From contig CM056389.1 in NCBI GenBank assembly GCA_029718625.1, positions 23,965,381-24,029,380 of the forward strand: a stretch of 64,000 nucleotides of DNA, given 5' to 3'. Below the pieces are notes generated by a model. That model did not search any database. It had not been told where the DNA came from and saw only the letters and a list, made by a program, of their open reading frames with translations. Position 1 is the stretch's first letter; every line of letters begins with the position of its first letter. Made by a program: the position numbers and the translations under genes. Source of the stretch: Synaphobranchus kaupii (lineage: Eukaryota > Chordata > Actinopteri > Anguilliformes > Synaphobranchidae). Positions 33,704 through 44,190 of this stretch are shown piece after piece.

Positions 33704-36560
33704 CGTATGCGCATGGAACGCGGTAATTGCAGACGCACCGTAACTGGGTCAATTTTCCGCACGATCTTAAAAGGACCGACATAGTGCGGGGCGAGTTTCT
33801 CCACCCTCAATGGGAGGTCTCGTGTGGAAAGCCAAACTCATTGACCAACCCGGTAGGACGGAGCCGGACGATGCCTGTCGGCAGAGACCTTCTGCCTAGC
33901 CGTGGCGCGCAAATGTGGAACCCAAACCCAAACAGGACAAACTGACCGACGCCCCTAAATGGGTGCAAAAAGAGCGCCAAAACCAAGCGGCAGATTGAGG
34001 GCCGCGATCTGACACCACGTCCTGGGGAAGGCCATGCACCCTAAATACATGGTCTACCATCAGCTGAGTGGTTTCCGGTGCTGACGGTAGTTTAGGTAGG
34101 GCGATGAAATGTGCCGCCTTCGAAAACCTGTCCAGAACCACTAGGATCACCGTGTTGCCTTGTGAAGCAGGCAACCCGGTAATAAAATCCATGTGGCTCC
34201 AAGGGCGGCTAGGGATGGGTAGGGGGCGTAACAGGCCCTAGGGTGGGCGTTGAGAACCCTTGTTGCGGGCGCGGACCACACAAGCGGCAACAAATTCCCG
34301 CACGTCCTTCTCTATATTGGGCCACCAAAAATGTCTGGTCCTATGAGCGCCTGGATGAGCCACCAGCTGGGAAGAATGACCCCATTGCAATACCTTAGAT
34401 CTTAGATTACACGGCACAAAGAGACCTGGACCCGGGTCACGACACAGTGCTTTCTGAACCACCACCTCAACCTCCCACAACACTGGGGCCAAGATCTGAG
34501 TAGTGGGAACAATGGACTCCGGAGTAGGGTCCCTGTCAGACCGGTCGTAAATGCGCGAGAGGGCATCCGGTTTAACATTCTTAGACCCGGGGCGATACGT
34601 CAGGAGGAAATTAAAACGTGTGAAAAACAGCGCCCAACGGGCCTGCCGCGAATTACGTGTCTTAGCTTGTTGGATGTACTCTAAATTTTTGTGCTCGGCC
34701 CACACCGTAAAGGGATGCTCGGCACCCTCCAACCAATGACGCCACTCTTCAAGAGCCAGCTTAACAGCCAACAGCTCCCGATCCCCTACGTCATAATTTC
34801 TCTCGGCAGGTGTCAAAGCACGAGAGAAATACACGCACGGATGCATTTTCCGGTCTAGGGGTGAATGTTGGTATAAGACGCCACCTACCCCTAACTCCGA
34901 GGCATCCACTTGTACCGCAAACGGGAGAGAGGGATTGGGAGTAATTAAAATGGCTTCAGAACTAAACATTCTCTTAAGTTAATTAAAGGAAGCTTCGGCT
35001 TTAGGATTCCACTGAAAACATAAAACAGGCGTTTTCTTGGTTAGAGCTGTGATAGGTGCGGCTACTGCAATAAAATTGCGGATAAACCGACGATAAAAAT
35101 TAGCAAAGCCCAGAAAATGTTGCACCTGTTTTACCGATGACGGAGTGGGGCAGTTTAATACTGCCGAAACCTTAAAAAGGATCCATACGGACCTTTCCTT
35201 CTGAAATAATGAACCCAAGAAAGTAAACAGTGTTAGAATGAAATTAACACTTCTCCACCTTAACAAATAGCCATGCCTTTAAAATAACTGTCAAAACCTG
35301 CCTGACATGGGAAATGTGAGTCGACAGGTTAGAAGAGAAAATTAAAATGTCGTCCAGATAAACTAACACAAATCTCTCCAGCATCTCTCGAAGCACGTCG
35401 TTCACCAAAGCCTGGAAGACAGAGGGGGCGCTAGTGAGCCCGTACGGCATCACCTGGTACTCGTAGTGGCCGCTATGAGTATTAAAAGCGATCTTCCATT
35501 CATCACCCTCACGCACACGCACCAAGTTATAAGCGTTGCGGAGGTCGAGTTTGGTAAAAATAGTTGCCCCTTGAAGGCGCTCAAATTTCGGAATTCATAA
35601 GGGGCAGTGGGTACCGGTTCTTAATGGTAATGTCATTAAGGCCACGATAGTCTATGCACGACCTCAACCCTCCATGCTTTTTTTTTTGGAAAAAAACCAG
35701 CGCCAGCTGGTGAAGTGGAGGGTCTAATAAAACCATTAGCTAAGGCTTCCTCAATCTACTCCTTCATAGCAGAGCTCTCAGGAGCCGATAAGGAGTATAG
35801 GTGCCCTCTAGGAGCAACAGTGCCCGGGTACAGATCTATAGCATAATCATAAGATCGGTGCGGGGGTAAGGTAGTGGCTCATTGCTTGCTGAATACTTCA
35901 GCCAGGGTGGTGCACTCCACAGGTACATTGGCTGGCAAAGGAAAATCAAGCACCCCTGCCACTTCAATACTCTCTACCTCAGCAGGCGAATCAGTAACGG
36001 GAGACCACATGATCTCTGATTCAGAGAGCTCCTCAAGAGATGCCTCCTCCCAGGGAGAATACCCGTCGGCCAGGGAATCCCAAGCCAAACTCTCCTCATC
36101 TGCCTTAGAGAGAGGTGTAGGATCCTCTTGATCAGATGAGGAACTAAGTTCCTCCAGATCACTGAAAGAACTGGACGCAGAAACATAACCACACCCCCTT
36201 GACATGAGAGGCGCAGTTAGCTGACTGTGTGAAACACATTGAGGCCCCCATTGAATAATAACAGCATCGTTATTGCCCCAATCAATAAACAGGCTGTGTC
36301 GAACCAGCCAGGAATGTCCTTAAACTAGGGGGTAGGCTGGAGAATCGACTAAAAGGAACTGAATCAGCTCCGAATGACCCTTTAGTGAAACGCGCATGGT
36401 TAAAGAGCCAGAGATCTCTTTAATAGTGCCAGTGCCTAATATGTTCCTTATCCCATTTGGTATCCATAAAGCACTCAACTGCTCCGGAATCGATAAAAGT
36501 GGCGACATTAGTCGATCGCTGATTCCAGAGCAGTTGAACATGCATTATCGTCCGAGGCAC
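33704..36560 (-). pseudogene. Gypsy (sushi-like) pol: protease, RT, RNase H, integrase
   Basis: Domains follow in element order. The aspartic protease has IDSGA at about 36493-36480. An acidic Ser/Glu-rich linker (36205-35879) follows. The RT has [13 protein letters not shown] near 35650, [13 protein letters not shown], and the catalytic VYLDD near 35360. The connection region has FLGFANFYRRFI. RNase H starts at VQVDASELGVGGVLY (34910). The integrase zinc region is HPGAHRTRHFWWPNI (near 34340), and the integrase core has [10 protein letters not shown] and SDRGPQ (34192-33930). The C-terminal domain breaks after RSMRI. Several frame changes and stops separate the ORFs, and the chromodomain is deleted. 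Protein order PR-RT-RH-IN is the normal gypsy order, in contrast to the element at 60358. It is not functional. Confidence 0.9.
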
Positions 36561-36589
36561 AGGATCATGATGTCTCGCTAAGGACACCG

Positions 36590-39458
36590 GTCCCCCCTAG
36601 CGAGACCCCCCTTTTCCCTGTAGCTTGGGACATTGGTCTTTTAAATGCCCCTTGCGCCTGCATTAATGGCACCACTCTACCTGGGAGCTAGACTGCCGAG
36701 GTTCGCACAGAGAAGAGCCGTCGACCTGCATAGGCTCCTCCTGATTAATGGGGTCATGGGAGGGAGGGACAACTGAAAATGCTGCCGGAGGAGAAGAGAA
36801 ATAGCGGGTAGCCAGAATTCCTCTGTTACCTCTCTCTTTCTCTCGCTCTCGTTCCCTGATACGGTTATCGATGCGGACCGCTGTGGACACCAGTGCATTA
36901 AATGTAGCAGCAGGGCATCTTTAATAGGGTCCAATAGCATGTTAATAAGTAGTGAAATTAAAGGACCCTCAGACCACCCTGTCTCTCCGGCCAGTGCTCG
37001 GAACCCGATGGAAAAACCTGCTATGGTATCGTTACCCTGGCGGAGATGGGTTAGTCGCATGGTGGACTCTTGCCCAGAGACGTCATGATCAAAGACTAAC
37101 TCCATCTCGTCCATCAGTTTCTCTGCATCGTTCATAATAGGGCTGTAAATCCCTAGCAGCTAGACCAATGAGGGAATAGCACGGAACGAAGGTTTAAACG
37201 TGATATTTTCCGCTGTTGCTGTGGGAAAAGGTAAGAGTGTTGAAATGTTACTGTTATTACAACCGGATGAGACTGCTTCTTTAAATTCGCGGGATCAGCT
37301 AGTAATTGACCACGTGTCAGAGACAATAGTACCACTTTGCCTCCCGCTCTAGTCTGGTCTGCAGGCTGACTCCAGCTTACCCAAAAAGGCAGCCTGTGTA
37401 TATTCTATTAACGGTCAGCCACCAACGCTGATTCCATACTCGTAGATATCTGACTCCAATTTAATTATTAGTATATAATTTAAAATGTAGAATTTATAAT
37501 TGATTTGTTAAGGTACTCTCGTACTCTTGAGCCTGTTCTCTGAACTGGATGCGCCGGTTCCACCGAGTGCTACATACGGCCGTTTATGTACACCACTCAC
37601 GGCTGACTAGATGTCTCCATTTATCTCAGAGGTTGCGGAGGAGGCCACTTCATAAGGTATAGCCTATCTTAAAGGCTCAGGGACCCGAGAAGATAATATT
37701 GGCAACGCCCGTTCTCAACATGTATAAAAGGCATGCGGAGATGATCTAACTTAAGACAGAGTTCTACGGGTGCAATACTCCGTGATACATTAAGCTTAAC
37801 TAGTCAATCTCCCTAGATCAGCAGAGGGGGAAATCCAGACTGAGGAAATCAATCAACTCATTACCGTGTTAACAGAGATAGAATGTCTTTTTCAGAGAAA
37901 CCACACAAATGAAGTTTAACAGTTTACCAGGTAGGTTCTTTACTTTGAAATAATCAAATCATAGATACAAATTACAACATAACATATTAAAAATAGAGTA
38001 TAGAAAAATATTAAATCATACCTGGCAATTCACTACACACAATACACAACGTGCGATGTGCGGGAGAGTCTGACTACAGCTTCCCCTAGTTCTTTGCTTC
38101 CTTTGATTATATGCCCAAACTCTGTGTTTGATCTGGCTGTGGATGATCGTAAAACCATAAACTGGCCAGAAGGCTAATATTGCACCTTTCGTCCCCCCTC
38201 CACGGGGGGTTTGGCAGAAAGAGTTTCCTGTGGTATAATTCCACAGCGGCAGTTTACTCCTGAGTTATGAAATATATATTTCCTACATGTTCACCATCTA
38301 GGAAATATAGATCATTGCACCACACACACCGAGACCATCAAAACGATATCAAACATGAATAGGTCTACGTTCGCGTTGTCATGAGAATCTCATCTCTGCA
38401 TAGTTTTCAAATGTGATTAATATTAATGCCACAAACAGTCCCAGGATTCCTGTTGAAGAACATTACATTATACCCTAGTTTCCCCTGTTCAGTCAGGTAC
38501 ATTAACTGTGTGTATTTATTCATGTAACACTGAGAAACTGAACAATATATATTTGTTCCTCTGGAAAAAGAGTGTACAATGTATGTTCCAGTGTCAGGAC
38601 TATTTCCAGTATATACTGTACAATGTAGCATAAATATTCATCACATTTTAAGGTTTTTAAGCTTTAGGAAAACCAACGCAGTCTGTACTGCTATACCATG
38701 CTGTGATTTGAATGAAAAGGATGTGGCCTGTCTCAGTGACGTCAGGCGGGGGCAGTCTTGCATTGTCCGTGCGCGGGAGTTTCAAACAGATCAAAGTCTC
38801 TCCCAGGATCATAAAGTCCTAAGACATCCTCGGACACCGTAAACCTTAAGCCAGATGGTCTCAGCAAACATCCTGGCACCAGACGCGTGACTTTACAGCT
38901 CTCAAAGATTACAAAGATTGTCACTTCCCCGGTATTGTGTTCTCTTTGGGTGCTCTGGGGTGTCGAATCCTGTCTTACAGGGCTATTAGCCAGAATCAAG
39001 GGACTAGCCCAGTCGAGACCGGTACCAGTGAGATGCAAGAGAATAAGAGCTACCCGGGAATTTTTTGTGTCAAAACGCAAGGGCTGAGCCTTAAAAAAGA
39101 TAAGGCATTGCGTTAAAAAAGCCCTGCACTTCCCCGACTGCCCGTCGTAGCAGAGAGACATTTGGAGTTTGGGCTCCTTCCGTGTGAATTGGATGGGCGG
39201 AAGGGGAGGGGTACCCTCGGGGGCGGATGCTTGTGCACTGGGTGTTGTAGTGGCAAGGGTAAGTTGGCGAACACTCTCCGCCAACTTGCGGAACCAACCC
39301 TCCTGTACACAAAGCTGGGTCATTAATTGGCCTTGCTGAACCGACAGGTTCTGCTGCTGAGTCTGGAGAGCCCGAAGACCCTCCTCATGAGCACTCAGTA
39401 CAGTTAGCGGAGTAGCCCCGTCCTGGTCAGCGGCTACGTGTCTAGCTGGCACCTCCAT
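36590..39458 (-). pseudogene. Gypsy gag, split by a 1.8-kb insertion
   Basis: Gag forms the virus-like particle. The ATG at 39458 (MEVPARHVAADQ) starts a frame with a Gln-rich N-terminus and runs to ILANSP at 38984. It is then interrupted by the insertion 37144-38979 and resumes in frame at IMNDAEKLMDEM (37140 leftwards), followed by RLTHLRQGND and EEPMQVDG. A zinc knuckle of CX2CX4HX4C type (CRRKGHLKDQC) is at about 36663-36625, with a TAA stop inside its first CX2C. Removing the insertion and one copy of its 4-bp duplication restores the frame exactly at the junction, so the gag was open there when the insertion happened. Later frame changes are present near 36900. The gag starts only 15 nt after the LTR. 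Confidence 0.85.
37144..38979 (+). mobile_element. Solo-LTR-like insertion in gag (1836 bp)
   Basis: The insertion starts TGTAAATCCC and ends GTCTTACA (TG...CA, with TGTAA/TTACA inverse ends). It is flanked by GGGC on both sides (37140-37143 and 38980-38983), a 4-bp duplication expected for retroviral-type integration. A TATAAAAGG box at about 37725 suggests plus-strand transcription. No internal repeat of its own ends and no gag or pol motif was seen, so a solo LTR is the simplest reading. 1.8 kb is long for an LTR. The family is not recognised. Confidence 0.75.
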
Positions 39459-39460
39459 AA

Positions 39461-39473
39461 GGCTTGGTTGTTC
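39461..39473 (-). other. Primer binding site of self-priming (Tf1/sushi) type
   Basis: Immediately inside the LTR, in element sense, is GAACAACCAAGCC. It does not look like a tRNA 3'-end complement (no TGG start). Its 11 bases AACAACCAAGC are exactly complementary to GCTTGGTTGTT at 33617-33607 in the LTR, 30 nt after the TATA box. In Tf1/sushi elements the mRNA 5' end itself primes reverse transcription in this way. Confidence 0.7.
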
Positions 39474-39690
39474 TGTAAGGGGGAGGCGAATGGTTCGGAG
39501 GTCCAGATGCGACTAAAGGGATTCTTTAAACGTTCAACGAAGAACACCAATAAAGCGGACAGAATCCGTGAATAAGGGAGAAAAAACAGCGAAAGAAAAA
39601 ACAACTCCTACTCTCAAAGCCGGAGAGTAATACAGAGGAGACTGAAAAGGGGAGAAATAATAGCGACCTGAAAATAATCGGGCGAGCGAT
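39474..39690 (-). repeat. 5' LTR of the minus-strand gypsy, truncated
   Basis: Matches 33087-33300 in the same orientation with about 10% difference. It stops at about 39690, where an AT-only simple sequence (to 39790) begins, so the promoter half of the 5' LTR is lost. Confidence 0.85.
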
Positions 39691-40248
39691 TATTTTATTA
39701 TATTTTATAATAACTCAATATTATTATATACAATATAATTGTATAATTATATATAATATTGTATATAATAATATATTATTATATACATTTCCGTGAAGTT
39801 TAATGAGTTTTATATATGAAAAGACTTATGCTAGTCTTCTGGTCTAGTCGCCAAGCTAGCATGGTAACGTTAGGGACATGAAAGAAGCATGTGAAATGTG
39901 CATGATGGGTCACAGTAAGTGCGCCCCTTTCGAAGTACATTTGGTGCATGCGTTCGGTGCATAAAAATATTATAAATATACAGTATAAAAATATTAGTGG
40001 GGAAAATCTTGGTATAAAAATATTAGTGGGGAAAATCTTGGTTGTGCACTTCAAAATTATGCATTTCCAACAAAAGAGACAATACTTTATTTAAGTATTT
40101 AATTATTGATTAATTAGTAATTGTTATTGAATAAAGGTTGCATATCTGTTACAATGCAGATATTAATACAAGATAAAACCATAATAAAATAGAATGACCT
40201 GTAACGCTAATTGAACTAATACTGAATGTTGGGGGGGTATGGCAGTGA
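39691..40248. other. AT simple sequence and a short tandem duplication
   Basis: 39691-39790 is almost pure A/T with tatataat-type units. At 39978-40042 the unit 'ataaaaatattagtggggaa' (then aatcttggt) is repeated twice in tandem. No gene seen. Confidence 0.6.
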
Positions 40249-40570
40249 TCATTATTTGCAGAAATTGCAGAAAACGGTTGATTCCTTGGGGTCCCACTGC
40301 ACACATGCGGTATGAAACCACACGCCATACCCTTCACATTCGGTCCACTCCACAATGGGGTTCCTGCAGTCCAGAGGAGGCTCCAGTAGGCAACATTCGC
40401 CACAGATGCTGTCATCTATCCCTGCTCTTGGAATATGGTGTGCTGGGCTGCTTTTTTTTGCCTTTGCTTTTTTCTTTGGTTCTTCCAATTTTCTCTTTTT
40501 CTTTTCAACAGACTCAACAGTTTGTTGTTCTTGTAATTTTTTAACAAGCTCATTTTCTGTTAATTACTCA
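40249..40570 (-). pseudogene. PHD-finger-like C-terminal exon fragment
   Basis: Read on the minus strand, the frame from about 40570 shows a Lys/Glu-rich stretch (KKKAKAKKSSP), then CGECCLLEPP, EWTECEGYGVWFHTACVQW and FCNFC before the stop at 40252. The spacing CxxC ... C ... W/F-HxxC ... CxxC is that of a PHD-type zinc finger, missing part of the first half. Such fingers sit at the C-terminus of several pogo/Tigger-type transposases in fish genomes and also in host chromatin proteins. No upstream catalytic region is found within the window, so identity stays open. It could be the last exon of a domesticated transposase. Confidence 0.45.
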
Positions 40571-41110
40571 ATCAGTAGAGAATTTGGGATGGTTGCCTTT
40601 TCCAATTTAAAGATATTCACATACCACAAGTTTTTGTGGACACAATCTAGTAGACAAACCTGGTATTAAATTAATTCATTAATCCATTAATCCAAAACAT
40701 TCTTGAAAGTAAATCTTTCACACTTGATTAAAAACAAATTACCTACTTTTTAAATGAAGTTTTAAATGCCGATTTCACATGAATTACATTATAATACAGT
40801 GTTGTATGTTAATAAATCTGAGTTTAGTAACTTTATTTTTAAGTGACCGATCATATGTCAGAGAGCTTCTCGTGTGCATCTTCAAACGAACCTCTGCTGA
40901 AGGTTTAACCCTGCCCACAATTGTTACCTCAAACCCATAAAAACTATCATATCAAGTACTCCTGTCACAATAACTGAAAGCCAGATTGGTTATTATTAAG
41001 TGGTTATTAAAGAGTACCTAGAATAATAGAATAATACCTAGAATTGTATTTATTTCATTTTTTCTATTTTACCTGAAGTACCACTTTTGCTGACTTCACC
41101 CTGTGTTTAT
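40571..41110. other. No gene seen
   Basis: AT-rich sequence without recognisable motifs. Confidence 0.5.
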
Positions 41111-41331
41111 AGGGTGGCAGTGTAGTTTAATGGTTAAGGAACTGGTCTTGTAACTGAAAGGTTGCAGGTTCGATTCCCAGGTAGGACACTGCCATTGTAC
41201 CCTTGAGCAAGGTACTTATCCTGAATTGCTTCAGTATATATCCAGCTGTATAAATGGATAAATGTAATAAGACGTTGTGTAAGTCGCTCTGGATAAGAGC
41301 GTCTGCTAAATGCCTGTAATGTAATGGAGAG
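41111..41331 (+). repeat. V-SINE, complete
   Basis: The tRNA-like head has an A box TAGTTTAATGG (41123-41133) and a B box GGTTCGATTCC (41167-41177), the internal RNA polymerase III promoter. The conserved central domain is cccttgagcaaggtactta ... tatatccagctgtataaatg. The 3' tail gtcgctctggataagagcgt ... gtaatgtaatgg is nearly identical to the tail of the LINE 3' end at 43861-43915, which suggests mobilisation by that LINE type. It appears full-length, with both promoter boxes intact. Confidence 0.9.
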
Positions 41332-41516
41332 TATTTATTTATTTGGATGGTAACAAAATTATTATATTCCATTTATTAGTTTATGATTTGTAAATTCTCA
41401 CAATTTGTAAAATTACATGGCAACAACATAAAGTCATCATGACCCAACAATAGAATAGCGCTTCTGGCGAGATTCAGCAAGTAGGCATTTTCCTATTTTA
41501 ATGTACTTTCTGAATT

Positions 41517-42045
41517 AACACCTTTGCGCAGATGGTGACGCCGGCGGAATCTTTTTGCTCAACTGAGACATTCATTGCTACTGCAGCCAAACTATTATTG
41601 GAAATCACAAACTCTGTGTTTTAAATTTATTGGTAGACGGTTCGTGACGATTTCTGCCGAACACGTAGTTTCTAAGTGCCACTATTTCCCTGTAGCAAGT
41701 CCATTTATCAAGCAACCCCCACCTAGTCTATACCTACCTATGCGTGACATAGTGGACAATAGCGTCTATGTTTGAGTTCATAAATATATTTATTCATCAT
41801 ATAAAGTTAGAATAACGTCATAGCAACGAGATAAACCCAACAATAGCCTGATCGTATGCCAGAAAAGCCGTGAAAAGCCCTGCTCACTCAAATGCAAAAT
41901 AAACTGTGAAAGTACTATCTCATTCTACCATGTATTCTACTAGCAATATATGCTACTAAATATGAAATAAATATACAATCCTACCATTGGTTTTACACAT
42001 CGAGATGTTCCTTTCAAAATTCAGTTGTCATTTATTGTCTGGATG
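41517..42045 (+). repeat. Dispersed ~525-bp repeat, copy 1
   Basis: About 92% identical over its length to 52102-52622, in the same orientation. Both copies begin near 'taac.cctttgcg.aga.ggt' and stop at the same base after 'catttattgtctgg'. The flanks are unrelated. It does not show terminal repeats, coding potential or a poly-A tail, so the class is unknown. Confidence 0.8.
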
Positions 42046-42182
42046 AGAAACAAGGAGCTGAGGGACGCGGTGCGGAGAACGTTCTGCCGCCAACGGGCCG
42101 TGTCTCCGCAGGCCAGGAAAACCGTCGCCACGGTGGCCTGAGCGCGCTTCATACAACATACTGTTCATGTACTGATCACCAT

Positions 42183-43240
42183 ACAGCAGCATCAATGTAC
42201 AGCATACAATATACATACAGCATCAATATACAGCAGCATCAATATACAGCATACAGAATCAACATACATACAGCATCACCATACAGCAGCATCAATGTAC
42301 AGCATACAACATACATACAGCATCAATATACAGCAGCATCAATATACAGCATACAGAATCAACATACATACAGCATCACCATACAGCAGCATCAATGTAC
42401 AGCATACAACATACATACAGCATCAATATACAGCAGCATCAATATACAGCATACAGAATCAACATACATACAGCATCACCATACAGCAGCATCAATGTAC
42501 AGCATACAACATACATACAGCATCACCATTCAGCAGCGTCAATATACGGCATCAACATACATACAGCAACACATACAGCAGCATCAATATACAGCATACA
42601 GAATCAATATACATACAGCATCACCATACAGCAGCATCAATGTACAGCATACAACATACATACAGCATCACCATACAGCAGCGTCAATATACGGCATCAA
42701 CATACATACAGTATCACCATACAGCAGCATCAATATACAGAATCAACATACATACAGCAACACATACAGCAGTATCAATATACAGCATACAACATACATA
42801 CAGCAACACATACAGCAGTATCAATATACAGCATACAACATACATACAGCAACACATACAGCAGTATCAATATACAGCATACAGAATCAACATACATACA
42901 GTATCACCATACAGCAGCATCAATATACAGAATCAACATACATACAGCAACACATACAGCAGTATCAATATACAGCATACAACATACATACAGCAACACA
43001 TACAGCAGTATCAATATACAGCATACAACATACATACAGCAACACATACAGCAGTATCAATATACAGCATACAGAATCAACATACATACAGTATCACCAT
43101 ACAGCAGCATCAATATACAGAATCAACATACATACAGCAACACATACAGCAGTATCAATATACAGCATACAACATACATACAGCAACACATACAGCAGTA
43201 TCAATATACAGCATACAGAATCAACATACATACATACCTC
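42183..43240 (+). repeat. Minisatellite with two higher-order periods
   Basis: Built from short variants of 'acagcatacaacatacat' and 'acagcagcatcaatatacag'. In the first part the landmark agcatacaac recurs at 42301, 42401 and 42501 (100-bp period). In the second part gtatcaccat recurs at 42711, 42901 and 43091 (190-bp period, each made of 46-bp-like subunits). The plus strand has no stop codon in any of three frames across much of the array, which produces long spurious Tyr/Ile/Gln/His/Ser-rich ORFs. Confidence 0.92.
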
Positions 43241-43915
43241 CCCCGACACTCCCATGTCACCCCCCCTGCTCATTGACCTCCACTGGCTACCTGTGATGGC
43301 TCGCATCAAATTCAAAACATTGGTGCTCGCCTTCCAGGCAGTCCGAGGATCAGCCCCTCCATACCTCCAAAAGCTCATCAGACCCAACACACCTACCAGA
43401 TCCCTGTGTTCCGCCTCCTCAGGACGACTGGTACCCCCCCCCCCACTTCATACTAGCACCCGGTCTCGACGTCTGTCTATCCTGGCCCCACGGTGGTGGA
43501 ATGAGCTCCCCGTGGAGGTCAGAACAACAGAAAGTCTGACCGCCTTCAAGCGCAGATTGAAGACTCACCTCTTCAAGCTGCACCTCTCTCCACCCCTCCC
43601 TACCTCCTTGTGACCTCCCTTGATTGTGTTTTTCTGAATCCTTGTTTAAGTGGTTCAAGCTACTAGTTTAATACTTAAGGTTACTTATTGGCTTACTGTT
43701 GTACACGCCAATGATCGATATCGTGTGGTCCCCCCCCCCCCCCCCCCCAAAATTTTTTTTAATAAAATAAAATAAATCACACTGCGCCTGGTGTTTGAAA
43801 TCGTATTTACCTTTTAGGGTTGTTTTATCGCACTTGTTCCTAGTTTGAAAATGCACTAATGTACGTCGCTCTGGATAAGAGCGTCTGCCAAATGACTAAA
43901 ATGTAAATGTAAATG
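43241..43915 (+). pseudogene. L2/Jockey-type LINE: C-terminal end of the RT protein and 3' UTR
   Basis: The frame ending at 43613 contains PLLIDLHWLPVMARIKFKTL, APPYLQKLI, WWNELPVEVRTTESL and FKRRLKTHLF, the standard C-terminal end after the RT domain of L2-like proteins; compare the intact L2 at 44949 with [19 protein letters not shown]. Only about 120 codons remain (5' truncation at the minisatellite). The 3' UTR includes a C run (43730-43748) and ends gtacgtcgctctggataaga ... atgtaaatgtaaatg at 43861-43915, the tail shared with the V-SINE. The frame is continuous with the upstream minisatellite only by chance. Confidence 0.82.
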
Positions 43916-44190
43916 AGTATACTTTAAAAAAAAAAAAAAAAGCTGTTAAGTATGCGACAATTCTGAATTCTGAATTGAGTGTTCTTAATATCCCAGGATG
44001 ATATACTCGCTGATAATAGTATGGAGGATATTTTTCGCAAAGCTATTGGTCTCCATGAGGAGATGATAGAAGTTAATAAGGGAGATTCAAGGGACTTGAG
44101 AATGTCTTCATTGCTTCCATTTGTTTTTGCGTTCGCACTGAGTTCGCACACAATACAAATCTTTAAATGGGAAGTATTACAATAAATATG

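Noticed and set aside
42183..43240. CRISPR-like repeat array
   Set aside because: No unique spacers between repeats; units are variants of the same short motif and the genome is that of a vertebrate.
42195..43613. 472-codon ORF as a Tyr/Gln/His-rich protein gene
   Set aside because: The first 350 codons are minisatellite that is open in three frames; only the last 120 codons are LINE sequence. No start context or family support.
43979..44185. 68-codon ORF between the two LINEs
   Set aside because: No homology recognised, no neighbours that support a gene, and a length expected by chance.
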